Shown: in pieces, positions 36,586 through 46,201 of the stretch
Numbering within the stretch: position 1 is the first letter of the stretch
Layout of the letters: each line of letters opens with the position of its first letter
Origin: Lamprocystis purpurea DSM 4197
GTDB lineage: Bacteria; Pseudomonadota; Gammaproteobacteria; Chromatiales; Chromatiaceae
Direction: 5' to 3'
Assembly: GCF_000379525.1 (NCBI RefSeq)
Contig: NZ_KB902564.1
Span: forward strand, 1 to 64,000
Length of the DNA: 64,000 bases
The notes under the pieces: model-generated
What the model saw: the letters and a program-made list of their open reading frames with translations, nothing else
What the model was told of the DNA's origin: nothing
The model's database searches: none
Made by a program: the position numbers and the translations under genes

Positions 36586-37698
36586 TTAACCCCGTTTGCC
36601 TGTTCGCTCTTGCGGCGTCGCCCCCGGGCGTGCGGGACCCACCTGTGTTAGTGCCGGCGACGCCGTCCGGGTCGCGGCCCGCGCGGCCGGCTGGGTCGGT
36701 GTCGCTACTTTTGGTTTGGTTGTTGTCCCGGCCTTTGGTTTGACCGCGCCCGCCTTTGGCTGGGCTGTCGGTGCACGCGCCTTCGGCGGGGTCGCTGTCG
36801 GCGTCTTCGCACGCGCTGCCGGTTTCGGCTGAGACTTCGCCCGCTGTTGCCCCGGCGCCTTTGGCTGGCCCCGCGCCTTTGCCTTCGTCGGCGACTTCTG
36901 CCGGGTTGGGGACTTGGTCTGCACCGGTGTTTCCACCGGTGTCTCCAGCGCCGTCTGGCGCGCCCATCGCACCGCGAATCCGTTGCTGTAGCGCAGGTCC
37001 ACTACCTCCGCCCGGCCGGCCGCATCCAGTTGCGGTGCCGCGCCGATGAAGCGCGCAAGCCGTTCTTCGATATCGCTGTTGCCCAGTTCGAGGCGCGCTC
37101 TGGAGACCAGTCCGACGCGCCAGGCCCCGCGGGCGTCCACCGCCAGGGTGTCGATCAAGTGACCCGCCAACATCAGTTGGTCGCGCCACTGGAGATAGCG
37201 CTGGACCAGTTCAGGGGCGCGCTGCTCGTCGCCTTCAAGCATCGGCAATCCGGCCGGAATGGTGCCGGTACTGGGTCGAAATACCACGCCATCGGCCGTC
37301 ACCAGCCCGTCGCCCTTCCAGCGTGCAACCGGTTTGTGTTCGTTGACCCGCACTTGGAGCCGGTCGGGCCAGACGCGGCGGATGCTCGCCCCGCCCACCC
37401 AGGCCAGTTCCTCGGCGGCGCGCTTGAGATCCGCCAGATCGGCGGTCAGGAAGCCGCCATTCAGCCGCTCGACCAGGGTCTGCCGTAATTGCTGCGATGA
37501 GTGATGATGTAATTCGCCCTGCACCTCGATCATCCGCACCGGCAGCAGCCGTGGTTCCCAATAGCCGAAGGCCCAGACGCCGCCGGCCATGACCGCCAGC
37601 AGGAGGACGCCGGTCAGGGCGCGCAGACGCGCCGGCCGGGTGGCCGTCGGCGTCGGTTCCTGGAGATTCGGGAGGATGGCGGCGACAGATTCAGACAC
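36586..37698 (-). CDS. ftsQ: Cell division protein FtsQ with a long basic C-terminal tail
   Basis: A 370-residue bitopic inner-membrane divisome protein. One transmembrane helix (residues ~29-46) is followed by the POTRA domain ([20 protein letters not shown]) and the beta domain ending in [15 protein letters not shown] (~245). FtsQ normally stops about there; E. coli FtsQ has 276 residues. Here about 120 more residues follow, nearly all Pro, Ala, Lys, Thr, Arg and Gln, with repeated AKSQPKP-, KPKAGT- and PTKAKA-like units. By topology this disordered, strongly basic tail would lie in the periplasm. The gene overlaps the end of ddl by eight bases. Confidence 0.93.
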   Translation of the reverse strand: MSESVAAILPNLQEPTPTATRPARLRALTGVLLLAVMAGGVWAFGYWEPRLLPVRMIEVQGELHHHSSQQLRQTLVERLNGGFLTADLADLKRAAEELAWVGGASIRRVWPDRLQVRVNEHKPVARWKGDGLVTADGVVFRPSTGTIPAGLPMLEGDEQRAPELVQRYLQWRDQLMLAGHLIDTLAVDARGAWRVGLVSRARLELGNSDIEERLARFIGAAPQLDAAGRAEVVDLRYSNGFAVRWARQTALETPVETPVQTKSPTRQKSPTKAKARGQPKAPGQQRAKSQPKPAARAKTPTATPPKARAPTAQPKAGAVKPKAGTTTKPKVATPTQPAARAATRTASPALTQVGPARPGATPQERTGKRG

Positions 37699-38614
37699 GG
37701 TTCAGACTCGTCTCCAGGATGCGGATCACCAGCGATTCGAAGTCGATTCCCGCTGCGCGGGCGGCCATCGGCACCAGACTGTGATCGGTCATCCCGGGCA
37801 CCGTATTGATCTCCAGCAAGTAGGCGCGGCCCGCGTCGTCGACCATCAGGTCGACACGACCCCAGCCGCTCGCACCGACCGCATCGAAGGCATCCAGGGC
37901 CAGTTGCCGCAACGCCTGCTCGTGCGCTGCCGGCAGCCCGCAAGGACAGTGGTAACCGGTGTTGTCGGCCCGGTATTTGGCGTCGTAATCGTAGAAGGCG
38001 TGCGGCGTTTCCAACCGGATCAACGGCAGTGCCGTATGCCCGAGGATCGCGCAGGTATACTCGGCGCCCGCAATCCAGCGCTCCGCGAGTACCAGCGAGT
38101 CGTAGGTACGCGCCAGTTCCCAGGCTGCCGCCAGCGCCGCGGCGTCCGTGACCCGTGCCATGCCGATACTGGAGCCTTCGCGCGCGGGCTTGACCATCAG
38201 CGGGAAGCCGATGGCCGCGGCCGCCGCCAGGTCCGCATCGGTGCGCAGCAGGACCGATTCCGCCGTCGGGAGTCCGGCGCCCGCCCAGGCGAGCTTGGTC
38301 CGGTATTTGTCCATCCCGAGCGCCGAGCCCAGCACGCCGGAGCCGGTGTAGGGCAGCGCGATGGTCTCCAGAAAGCCCTGGATCACCCCATCCTCACCGC
38401 CGCGTCCGTGCAGGATGATGAAGGCGCGGTCGAAGTCCCCGGCGCGCAGTTGCTCCAGAACGGTGTCGTCCGGGTCGAGCGGATGCGCGTCCACCCCGCG
38501 GGCGCGCAGGGCGTTGAGCACCGCATTCCCGCTGTTCAGGGAGATCTCACGCTCGGCGGCGCGCCCGCCCAGCAGGACGGCCACCTTGCCGAAGGTCTTC
38601 GGTTGCGCTGTCAT
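37691..38614 (-). CDS. ddlB: D-alanine--D-alanine ligase
   Basis: A 307-residue ATP-grasp enzyme joining two D-Ala for the UDP-MurNAc pentapeptide. The first signature is [19 protein letters not shown], the ATP-grasp Lys region [19 protein letters not shown], and the C-terminal Mg-binding signature [18 protein letters not shown]. Normal length for DdlB. Start and the upstream murC stop share a base (TAATG), indicating translational coupling. Confidence 0.95.
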   Translation of the reverse strand: MTAQPKTFGKVAVLLGGRAAEREISLNSGNAVLNALRARGVDAHPLDPDDTVLEQLRAGDFDRAFIILHGRGGEDGVIQGFLETIALPYTGSGVLGSALGMDKYRTKLAWAGAGLPTAESVLLRTDADLAAAAAIGFPLMVKPAREGSSIGMARVTDAAALAAAWELARTYDSLVLAERWIAGAEYTCAILGHTALPLIRLETPHAFYDYDAKYRADNTGYHCPCGLPAAHEQALRQLALDAFDAVGASGWGRVDLMVDDAGRAYLLEINTVPGMTDHSLVPMAARAAGIDFESLVIRILETSLNRV

Positions 38615-40122
38615 TACACTCCCTCCCCGCTGCCGATCCGCTCCGGGTGCGGCAGGCGATCGACCAGTCCCGCACTGTCCCCAAGCGAGGCGTGGCCTGG
38701 ATGGTTCATTAAGAGTCCGGGCAGGCGGGCCGCCAGGCTGCCGATGTCACCGGCGCCCATCAGCAAGACCAGGTCGCCGTCCTGGAGGAGGTTGCCGAGC
38801 AGTGTCGGGACCTCGCTGAGGTCCTGTGCGAAGATCGGGTCGAGGACGCCGCGGGTGCGGATGGCACGACTCAGGGAGCGGCCGTCGGCACCGGCGATCG
38901 GCGCCTCTCCCGCCGGATAGACCTCACCCAGGATCAACAGGTCCGGAGTGGAGAGGACCTGGGCGAAATCATCGAATTGCTCCTGGGTGCGCGTATACCG
39001 GTGCGGCTGGAACACCAGCACCAGGCGGCGGTCGGGCCAGCCCCCGCGTGCTGCTGCCAGGGTGGCGGCAACTTCGCGCGGGTGGTGACCATAGTCGTCC
39101 ACCAGTGTCAGGCGGCGGCCCATGGCATCGCGTACCTCGCTCACCACGAAGCGGCGGCCGACCCCCTGGAATCCCGCCAGCGCCAGGCCAATGGCGCCCT
39201 CGTCCACGCCGAGTTCCAGTGCGACGGCGATCGCCGCCAGGGCGTTCAGGACGTTGTGACGGCCGGGCAGGTTCAGCTCCACGGGGAAGGGCGCCGCGAG
39301 GTTCGCGCTGTGCACATCAAAATACATCCGCAACCCATCCTGCCGGATGTTTTCGGCACGCACATCCGCTTCGGGGCGGGTACCGTAGGTCCGCACCGGG
39401 CGCGGCACTTGCGGCTCCATGGCGCGCACCTCATCATCGTCGATGCACAACACGGCCAGCCCATAGAAGGGCAGGTGGTGCAGGAACTCCATGAAGGTAT
39501 TGCGCAACCGATTGAAGTCGTTGCCGTAGGTCACCATGTGATCGGCATCGATATTGGTGACGATCGACACCATGGGCTGGAGATACAGGAACGAGGCGTC
39601 GCTCTCGTCGGCCTCCGCCACCAGATACTTGCTGGTGCCGAGCTTGGCATTGGCCCCGGCGCTGTTGAGCCGGCCGCCGATCACGAAGGTCGGGTCGAGC
39701 CCGCCCTCGGCCAGGATGCTGGCCACCAGGCTGGTGGTCGTGGTCTTGCCGTGGGTGCCGGCCACGGCCACGCCGTAATAGAAACGCATCAGTTCGGCGA
39801 GCATCTCGGCGCGGCGTACCAGCGGGATGCGGCGTGCGCGCGCGGCGATGATCTCCGGGTTGGATTCATCGATGGCGCTGGACACCACCACCGCATCCGC
39901 GTGCGTGACCTGCTCGGCGCGATGGCCGATGAAGACCGCGATACCCAGGCGGCGCAGGCGCGTGGTGGTCTCACTCTCGCGCTGATCGGAGCCCGTGACT
40001 TCGTAGCCCAGGTTGGCCGTCAGTTCGGCGATCCCGCTCATCCCGGACCCGCCCACACCAATGAAATGCAGGCGACGGACCCGGCCCATGTTGGCGGCAG
40101 TGTGGTGCAGATGGCGGTTCAT
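38614..40122 (-). CDS. murC: UDP-N-acetylmuramate--L-alanine ligase
   Basis: A 502-residue cytoplasmic ligase adding L-Ala to UDP-MurNAc. The N-terminal dinucleotide-like loop [16 protein letters not shown], the ATP loop [15 protein letters not shown], and the Mur-ligase segment [15 protein letters not shown] are complete, as is [15 protein letters not shown] in the third domain. Slightly long at the C-terminus compared with E. coli MurC (491). It overlaps murG by four bases. Confidence 0.97.
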   Translation of the reverse strand: MNRHLHHTAANMGRVRRLHFIGVGGSGMSGIAELTANLGYEVTGSDQRESETTTRLRRLGIAVFIGHRAEQVTHADAVVVSSAIDESNPEIIAARARRIPLVRRAEMLAELMRFYYGVAVAGTHGKTTTTSLVASILAEGGLDPTFVIGGRLNSAGANAKLGTSKYLVAEADESDASFLYLQPMVSIVTNIDADHMVTYGNDFNRLRNTFMEFLHHLPFYGLAVLCIDDDEVRAMEPQVPRPVRTYGTRPEADVRAENIRQDGLRMYFDVHSANLAAPFPVELNLPGRHNVLNALAAIAVALELGVDEGAIGLALAGFQGVGRRFVVSEVRDAMGRRLTLVDDYGHHPREVAATLAAARGGWPDRRLVLVFQPHRYTRTQEQFDDFAQVLSTPDLLILGEVYPAGEAPIAGADGRSLSRAIRTRGVLDPIFAQDLSEVPTLLGNLLQDGDLVLLMGAGDIGSLAARLPGLLMNHPGHASLGDSAGLVDRLPHPERIGSGEGV

Positions 40123-41198
40123 GAACGGGCAAGCTCCAGGCAGGCGGCGGCGATCTGGTCCACGGCGGCCGGCGTGGCACGGGTGCGCGCCGCCTCGGCC
40201 ATGGTGAGCAGCCGCGCGCGGTCGGCGAGTAATGTCTCAAGGGTCATGGCGAGTCCGGCCGGATCGAGGTCGTGCTGGATGATCAGGAGGGCCGCTCCGA
40301 CCGCGGTCAGATAATGGGCGTTGCTGACCTGATGGTCGTCGACTGCATGGGGGTAGGGAACCAGGATCGCGCCAAGCCCCGCGGCCGCCAACTCCGAGAT
40401 CGTCAGCGCACCGGCGCGGCACACCACCAGATCGGCCCAGGTGTAAGCCTGCGCCATGTCGCCGATAAAGGCGGTGACCTCGGCCGTAACCCCCGCCTGG
40501 CGATAGGCGGCGGCAGCCGCCGCCAGCGTCCGTTCACCGGCCTGGTGGCGCACCAGCGGGCGGCTCGCGGTCGGCAGCCGGGCCAGCGCCAGCGGCAGGG
40601 TCTCGTTGAGCGCCTGGGCGCCCAGCGAGCCGCCCACCACCAGCAGATGTGCCGGACCGGTGCGGCCGGCGAAACGCTCGCGCGGCGGCGGCAGTGCGGC
40701 GATCACGGGGCGTACCGGATTACCGGTCGCGATGGCGTTGCGGGCCTGCGGGAAGCTGCCGGGGAAGGCTTCGAAGACCCGGCTGGCGATGCGGGCCAGC
40801 CACTGGTTGGTCAGGCCCGGAATCGCGTTTTGTTCATGGATCACCAATGGTATTCCCAGGGCGCGGGCAGCCAATCCGCCGGGCCCGGAAACGAATCCGC
40901 CCATTCCGAGGATGACCGCGGGGCGGCGGCGGCGCAGGATGGTCCAGGCCTGTCGCAGTGCGCCGAGCAATTTGAACGGACCGCTCAGGATCGCCCCGAG
41001 CCCCTTGCCGCGCAGGCCGGCGATCTCGACCCACTCCATGTCGAACCCCTGTTCGGGGACCAGGCGCGACTCCATCCCGCGGCGCGTGCCGATCCAGAAG
41101 ACGTCCGCGCCTTGGGCGCGCAGCGCCTCGGCAACCGCCAGGGCCGGGAAGACATGGCCGCCGGTGCCCCCGGCCATGACGCCTATGCACGCAGCCAT
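40119..41198 (-). CDS. murG: UDP-GlcNAc--undecaprenyl-PP-MurNAc-pentapeptide GlcNAc transferase
   Basis: A 359-residue GT28 peripheral membrane enzyme making lipid II from lipid I. The glycine loop [20 protein letters not shown] opens the protein; [10 protein letters not shown] and [20 protein letters not shown] are the other family motifs. The frame is open a further ~280 codons upstream, but that part only overlaps ftsW in another frame. ATG at 41198 matches the family start and overlaps the ftsW end by 16 bases. Confidence 0.96.
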   Translation of the reverse strand: MAACIGVMAGGTGGHVFPALAVAEALRAQGADVFWIGTRRGMESRLVPEQGFDMEWVEIAGLRGKGLGAILSGPFKLLGALRQAWTILRRRRPAVILGMGGFVSGPGGLAARALGIPLVIHEQNAIPGLTNQWLARIASRVFEAFPGSFPQARNAIATGNPVRPVIAALPPPRERFAGRTGPAHLLVVGGSLGAQALNETLPLALARLPTASRPLVRHQAGERTLAAAAAAYRQAGVTAEVTAFIGDMAQAYTWADLVVCRAGALTISELAAAGLGAILVPYPHAVDDHQVSNAHYLTAVGAALLIIQHDLDPAGLAMTLETLLADRARLLTMAEAARTRATPAAVDQIAAACLELARS

Positions 41199-42391
41199 GG
41201 TATCCCCCGCGGCAGCGTGGTCTCGGACGCCTCCTGGCGGACGGTCGCGTCGATGCGCAGCAGGATCGCGATCGCCACACAGGCCACGATCAGACTGTTG
41301 CTGCCATAGCTCAAGAAGGGCAGTGTCAGTCCCTTGGTCGGGAGCATGCCGGAGTTGACCCCGATGTTCACGAAGGCTTGGAGGCCGAGCCACAAGCCGA
41401 TGCCCTGTGCCGTGTAACTGGCGAAACGCTGGCCGATGGCCTCCGCGCGGGCGCCGATACCGAAGGCGCGCCAGGAGATGAAGGCAAAGGCGCCGATGAT
41501 GGTCAGCATCCCCGCCAGACCCAGTTCCTCCGCAATTACCGAGGCGAGAAAGTCGGTGTGTGCCTCGGGCAGGAAATACTGCTTCTGGATGCCGTTGCCG
41601 AGCCCGACGCCCAGCCATTCCCCACGTCCGAAGCCGATCAGCGCCTGACTGAGCTGGTAGCCCGAGGCGAAGGGGTCTTCCCAGGGGTTGAGGAAAGACA
41701 GGATGCGGCGCATCCGATACTCGGAGGTCAGGACCAGGAAGGCGAGCCCGGTGATGACGGTGCCGAACAGCACGGCGAAGGGCATGACGCTGACTCCGCC
41801 GAGGAACAGCATCCCCATGACCGTCGCCAGCATGACCGCCGTGGTGCCGAAATCCGGTTGTTTCAGGATCAGGGCGGCGGCGATCCCGATCAGGATCATT
41901 GGCCGGATGAAGCCGGCCAGTTCGGTGGTCACCGACTGCGCGTGGCGGACCAGATAGCCGGCGATGTAGAGCACCGCGAACAGCTTGACGAACTCGGAGG
42001 GCTGCAGGTTCAACGGACCCAGGGGGATCCATCGGTTGGCCCCGTTGACACTATGGCCGATGCCGGGAATCAGGAGCAGGATCAGCGACGCGACCCCAAG
42101 CAGAAAGAGCCAGACCCCGGAGCGCTCCCACCAACTGACCGGGAGCGTGAAAGCGAGGGTCGCGGCGCCCAGGGCCAGTCCCAGGGCGATGGCCTGCCGG
42201 ACCACGAAAAAGAAGGGGTCTTTACAGCAGGTATCGCCGATGGTCATCGAGGCCGATGCCACCATGATGAAGCCGAACGACAAGAGTCCCAGCACGACCA
42301 CCAGCAGCGGAAAGTCGAACGCCGCCGGGCGCTCGCGCCGCCGCCGGCCCGCGCTGCCCCAGCGTTTGGTCTGACGGGTCGCCGCGGTCAT
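41183..42391 (-). CDS. ftsW: SEDS peptidoglycan glycosyltransferase FtsW
   Basis: A 402-residue polytopic inner-membrane protein, about ten transmembrane helices, that polymerises septal glycan with FtsI. Family segments include GANRWIPLGPLNLQPSEFVK, YQLSQALIGFGRGEWLGVGL, FLPEAHTDFLASVIAEELG, and the C-terminal LTLPFLSYGSNSL with the GG of the usual LPFISYGGSS replaced by GS. It overlaps the end of murD by four bases (ATGA). Confidence 0.96.
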   Translation of the reverse strand: MTAATRQTKRWGSAGRRRRERPAAFDFPLLVVVLGLLSFGFIMVASASMTIGDTCCKDPFFFVVRQAIALGLALGAATLAFTLPVSWWERSGVWLFLLGVASLILLLIPGIGHSVNGANRWIPLGPLNLQPSEFVKLFAVLYIAGYLVRHAQSVTTELAGFIRPMILIGIAAALILKQPDFGTTAVMLATVMGMLFLGGVSVMPFAVLFGTVITGLAFLVLTSEYRMRRILSFLNPWEDPFASGYQLSQALIGFGRGEWLGVGLGNGIQKQYFLPEAHTDFLASVIAEELGLAGMLTIIGAFAFISWRAFGIGARAEAIGQRFASYTAQGIGLWLGLQAFVNIGVNSGMLPTKGLTLPFLSYGSNSLIVACVAIAILLRIDATVRQEASETTLPRGIPWLRA

Positions 42392-43743
42392 CGCGCTAAC
42401 CTCCGGACCGCGTCGGCGAAGACCCGGCCGCGATGCTCGTAGTTGTCGAACATGTCGAAGCTGGCGCAGGCGGGTGAGAGCAGGACGGCATCGCCGGGGT
42501 GCGCCAGGCCGGCGGCCTGACGGACCGCGTCCTCCATGTCCGTCGCCTGGACCAGCGGCGCCAGACCGGCGATCACCTGTTCGATCAGCGGGGCGTCACG
42601 TCCGATCAAGACTACGGCCCGCGCGGCCCGGGCGACCGCCGGAGCCAGCGGGGCAAAGTCCGCGCCCTTGCTGTCGCCGCCCGCGATCAACACGACCCGG
42701 CCGTGACTGCCCGGCGTCATCAGTCCATCCAGCGCGGCCACCGTGGCACCGGGGTTGGTCCCTTTGGAGTCGTCAACCCAGCGCACCCCGGCGTGCGTGC
42801 AGACCAACTGACTGCGATGGGCCAGTCCGGGGAAGGTCCGCAGGACTTCCAGGCAGGGTGCGAGCGGCAGGTCGCAGGCCTCGGCCAGGGCGAGCGCGGC
42901 CAGGGCGTTGGCCTGGTTGTGCCGGCCCGTGATCAGGACCTCATCCGCGCGCAGCAGACGCGCGTCGCCCCGGCATAGCCAGTGCGCGCCCTCGACCTCG
43001 CACAACCCGTAGTCACCGGCGGTCGGCGTGCCCAGGGTAAAACCGAGTTCGCGCGCGCTGGTGCGCGCCATCGCCGCGACCCGCGGGTCATCCCGATTGA
43101 CGACCGCCACCAGGGCGCGGTCATAGATACGTGCCTTGGCCGCCGCGTAGGCGGAGAAATCCGGATAGCGATCCAGATGATCGGCCGAGAGATTGAGCAC
43201 CACGGCAGCCTGGGCGCAGAGCCCCGCCGTGGTCTCGAGCTGGAAGCTCGACAACTCCAGCACATAGAGCTCCGCCGTGTCGTCGAGCAGCTCCAGGACC
43301 GGTTCGCCGAGATTGCCGCCGACCCGCGCGCGCCGTCCGGCGCGCTGCGCCATCAGCCCCAGGAGTGTGGTGACCGTGCTCTTGCCGTTGGAGCCGGTGA
43401 TGGCACAGATCGGTGCCCGCGCGGTCCGGACGAAGATCTCCACGTCGCCGATCACCGGCACCCCGCGGGCCAGCGCCTGCTGGATCAGCGGTTCAGCCAC
43501 CGGGACGCCGGGGCTCACCACCAGTTGCTCGGCGGCGGCGAAGGCACCCGGGTCGAAGCCGCCGACAAAGACCGCCACCTCGGGGAATGCTTCGCGGATC
43601 TGGGCGAGTCCGGGCGGGTTGGGCCGGGTGTCGGTCACCGCCACCCACAGGCCCCGGGCACGCAGGAAGCGGACGCATGAGACGCCGGTCTTGCCCAGAC
43701 CGACGATCAGCGTCTTGCCCGCGGGAAGTGGCGCGTGATTCAT
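42388..43743 (-). CDS. murD: UDP-N-acetylmuramoyl-L-alanine--D-glutamate ligase
   Basis: A 451-residue ligase adding D-Glu to UDP-MurNAc-L-Ala. Visible are IVGLGKTGVSCVRFLRARG at the N-terminus, the ATP loop CAITGSNGKSTVTTLLG, the VLNLSADHLDRYPDF segment and VRWVDDSKGTNPGATVAAL in the C-terminal domain. Normal length. It shares one base with the mraY stop upstream. Confidence 0.97.
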   Translation of the reverse strand: MNHAPLPAGKTLIVGLGKTGVSCVRFLRARGLWVAVTDTRPNPPGLAQIREAFPEVAVFVGGFDPGAFAAAEQLVVSPGVPVAEPLIQQALARGVPVIGDVEIFVRTARAPICAITGSNGKSTVTTLLGLMAQRAGRRARVGGNLGEPVLELLDDTAELYVLELSSFQLETTAGLCAQAAVVLNLSADHLDRYPDFSAYAAAKARIYDRALVAVVNRDDPRVAAMARTSARELGFTLGTPTAGDYGLCEVEGAHWLCRGDARLLRADEVLITGRHNQANALAALALAEACDLPLAPCLEVLRTFPGLAHRSQLVCTHAGVRWVDDSKGTNPGATVAALDGLMTPGSHGRVVLIAGGDSKGADFAPLAPAVARAARAVVLIGRDAPLIEQVIAGLAPLVQATDMEDAVRQAAGLAHPGDAVLLSPACASFDMFDNYEHRGRVFADAVRRLAR

Positions 43744-44825
43744 CAGCGGATCTTCAGACTGGCGAGTCCGACCAGGACCAGCACCACGGTCACGATCCAG
43801 AAGCGGACGATGACGCGCGGCTCGGGCCAGCCCTGCAGCTCGAAATGATGGTGCAAGGGAGCCATGCGAAAGATGCGCCGGCCGGTCAGCTTGAACGACA
43901 GCACCTGCAACATCACGGAGACGGTCTCCGCGACGAAGATGCCGCCCATGACGAACAGCACCAACTCCTGGCGCACCGCGACCGCCACCACGCCCAAGGC
44001 CGCGCCCAAGGCCAGGGCGCCGACGTCGCCCATGAAGACCTGGGCCGGATACGCATTGAACCAGAGGAAGCCGAGCCCGGCGCCGACCAGTGCGCCACAG
44101 AAGATGAACAGTTCGCCGACCTCTTTGATATGCGGGATACGCAGGTAGTTGGCGATCTCGAAGTGCCCGGCGGCATAGACGAAGATTGCGAGTGCCCCGG
44201 CCACCAGGACGGTCGGCATGGTGGCGAGCCCGTCCAGGCCGTCGGTCAGGTTCACCGCGTTGCTGGACCCGACGATGACCAGATAGGCCAGCAGGATGAA
44301 CCAGGGGCCGAGCTGAAACGAGACGTCTTTCAGATAGGGAATGAGCAGCGCGGTCTCCGCGGGCGTGACTGCCGTGACATAGAGCGCGACCGCCGCGATC
44401 AGGCCGAAGACGGTCTGCCAGAGATACTTCCAGCGCGCGGCCAGGCCGCGCGGGTTCTTGAGAACCAGCTTCTTGTAATCGTCGACGAGGCCGACGGCAC
44501 CGAAGGCCAGGGTGGTCAGCAATACGATCCAGACGTAACGGTTATGCAGGTCCGCCCACAGCAGGGTGCTGACCCCCACCGCCACCAGAATCAGTGCACC
44601 GCCCATGGTCGGCGTGCCGGACTTGGCCAGATGACTCTGGGGCCCGTCGTCGCGGACCGTCTGGCCGATCTTGTAGGCGCGCAGGCGTCGGATCATGGGC
44701 CGGCCGACCATCAGCGAGATTGCCAGGGCGGTCAGGGTGCCCAGGATTCCGCGTAGGGTCAGGTAACGGAAGACCGTGAATCCGCTTTCATAACGCGTCA
44801 GCCATTCAGTCAGAAAAAGCAGCAC
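43743..44825 (-). CDS. mraY: Phospho-N-acetylmuramoyl-pentapeptide transferase
   Basis: A 360-residue polytopic inner-membrane enzyme making lipid I from UDP-MurNAc-pentapeptide and undecaprenyl phosphate. Family signatures include [16 protein letters not shown], the catalytic Asp pair in [54 protein letters not shown] and [20 protein letters not shown]. Length equals E. coli MraY (360). It starts 11 bases after murF. Confidence 0.97.
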   Translation of the reverse strand: MLLFLTEWLTRYESGFTVFRYLTLRGILGTLTALAISLMVGRPMIRRLRAYKIGQTVRDDGPQSHLAKSGTPTMGGALILVAVGVSTLLWADLHNRYVWIVLLTTLAFGAVGLVDDYKKLVLKNPRGLAARWKYLWQTVFGLIAAVALYVTAVTPAETALLIPYLKDVSFQLGPWFILLAYLVIVGSSNAVNLTDGLDGLATMPTVLVAGALAIFVYAAGHFEIANYLRIPHIKEVGELFIFCGALVGAGLGFLWFNAYPAQVFMGDVGALALGAALGVVAVAVRQELVLFVMGGIFVAETVSVMLQVLSFKLTGRRIFRMAPLHHHFELQGWPEPRVIVRFWIVTVVLVLVGLASLKIR

Positions 44826-44836
44826 TCTAGACCTCT

Positions 44837-46201
44837 TTATGCGCCGCAGAGGGCGGTGACGATCCGTTCCATGCGCGCCGTCCGCGAACCCTTGACCAGG
44901 ACCAGGTCATCAGGACGTAATACGGTTTGCAGATGGGTGATCAGCGCGCTCTGATCAGTGAAATGCCGCGCCCCCGGACCGAACGCGGTGCTCGCCGCGG
45001 CGCTCTGGGTGCCGACCGAGATCAGGTGCTCGACCCCGGCGGCCCGGGCCGCGGTGCCGACCGCGCGGTGCAGATCCAGCGACTGCGGTCCCAACTCGCC
45101 CAGATCCCCCAGGACCAGCCAGGGCCGCCCGCGCAGACTCATCAACACCGCGATGGCGGCATCGAGCGAATCCGGATTGGCGTTATAGGTGTCGTCAATG
45201 ACCCTCCGGCCGTTGCTCAGACGCGGACAGAGCCGTCCCGGGACCGGGGTCAACGCGAGCAACCCGGCGCGCACCGCCGCGAAGCCAACCCCCAAGGCCA
45301 GCGCCGCGGCTGTCGCGGCCAGGGCGTTAAGCACGTTGTGTAAACCGGCGAGCCGTATCTCCAGCGGGTAGTCCACGCCATCCTGGACCGCCACGAAGCT
45401 GGTCCGGAATCCGTCCTCAGCCCAGCCCACCTCGACCGAGGCGCGCGCTGCACTGAGATCCGCCGGTGCGTCCAGGGCGAACGTACGCAGGGTGCGGCCG
45501 GCCGCCAGTTCCCGCCAGAGGGGGGTGTAGGGCGAGTCTCCGGGGACGATGAAGACCCCGTCTCCGGCCAATCCATCGGCAATCTCGCCCTTGGCGCGAG
45601 CCACTCCGGCCACGCTGCCGAAGCCCTCCAGATGGGCGCGTCCGGCGTTGGTGATCAGTGCCACCTCCGGCCGGCCGATGGCGGTCATGTAGGCGATCTC
45701 GCCCGGGTGGTTGGCGCCCATCTCCAGCACCAGAAAGGCCTCGTCGCGGGCGGCCAGCAGGGTCAGCGGCATCCCGATGTCGTTGTTCAGGTTGCCCTGG
45801 GTGGCGCGGGTCGGGCCGGCCTGGGACAGTATGGCCGCGAGCATCTCCTTGACCGTGGTCTTGCCGTTGCTGCCGGTGACCGCGGCCACCCGGCCCGGGA
45901 AGCGATCACGCCACGCCGCGGCGAGCCGTCCGAGACCGGCACGCGTGTCGTCCACGATCCACTGGGGCAGGTCGAGCGCCAGCGGATGATCCACCATGGC
46001 CGCGGCGGCGCCCCGGTCGCGCGCGGCCGCCACGTAGGCGTGACCATCGAAGCGCTCGCCGCGCAAAGCCACGAACAGTTGTCCGGTGCAGTCGCGACGA
46101 CTGTCGGTTCCGACACTGCTGAAGGCGGTGTCGGCCCCCCGGGTTTCACCCCCGGCGCGCGCGGCAGCCTGCGTCAGCGTCCACATGGGCAAGGGCGTCA
46201 T
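44837..46201 (-). CDS. murF: UDP-MurNAc-tripeptide--D-alanyl-D-alanine ligase
   Basis: A 454-residue ligase attaching D-Ala-D-Ala to the UDP-MurNAc tripeptide. The ATP loop is [20 protein letters not shown], followed by [16 protein letters not shown], the [18 protein letters not shown] segment and [17 protein letters not shown]. It overlaps the ftsI stop by four bases. In gammaproteobacterial dcw operons murE normally lies between ftsI and murF; here the two genes abut, so no murE is encoded in the cluster. There is no sign of a MurE-MurF fusion. Confidence 0.96.
   Translation of the reverse strand: MTPLPMWTLTQAAARAGGETRGADTAFSSVGTDSRRDCTGQLFVALRGERFDGHAYVAAARDRGAAAAMVDHPLALDLPQWIVDDTRAGLGRLAAAWRDRFPGRVAAVTGSNGKTTVKEMLAAILSQAGPTRATQGNLNNDIGMPLTLLAARDEAFLVLEMGANHPGEIAYMTAIGRPEVALITNAGRAHLEGFGSVAGVARAKGEIADGLAGDGVFIVPGDSPYTPLWRELAAGRTLRTFALDAPADLSAARASVEVGWAEDGFRTSFVAVQDGVDYPLEIRLAGLHNVLNALAATAAALALGVGFAAVRAGLLALTPVPGRLCPRLSNGRRVIDDTYNANPDSLDAAIAVLMSLRGRPWLVLGDLGELGPQSLDLHRAVGTAARAAGVEHLISVGTQSAAASTAFGPGARHFTDQSALITHLQTVLRPDDLVLVKGSRTARMERIVTALCGA

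Noticed and set aside
41199-42032. N-terminal extension of murG by about 280 codons
   Set aside because: The extension is the out-of-frame reading of ftsW; MurG homologues begin at the glycine-rich loop just after the ATG at 41198.
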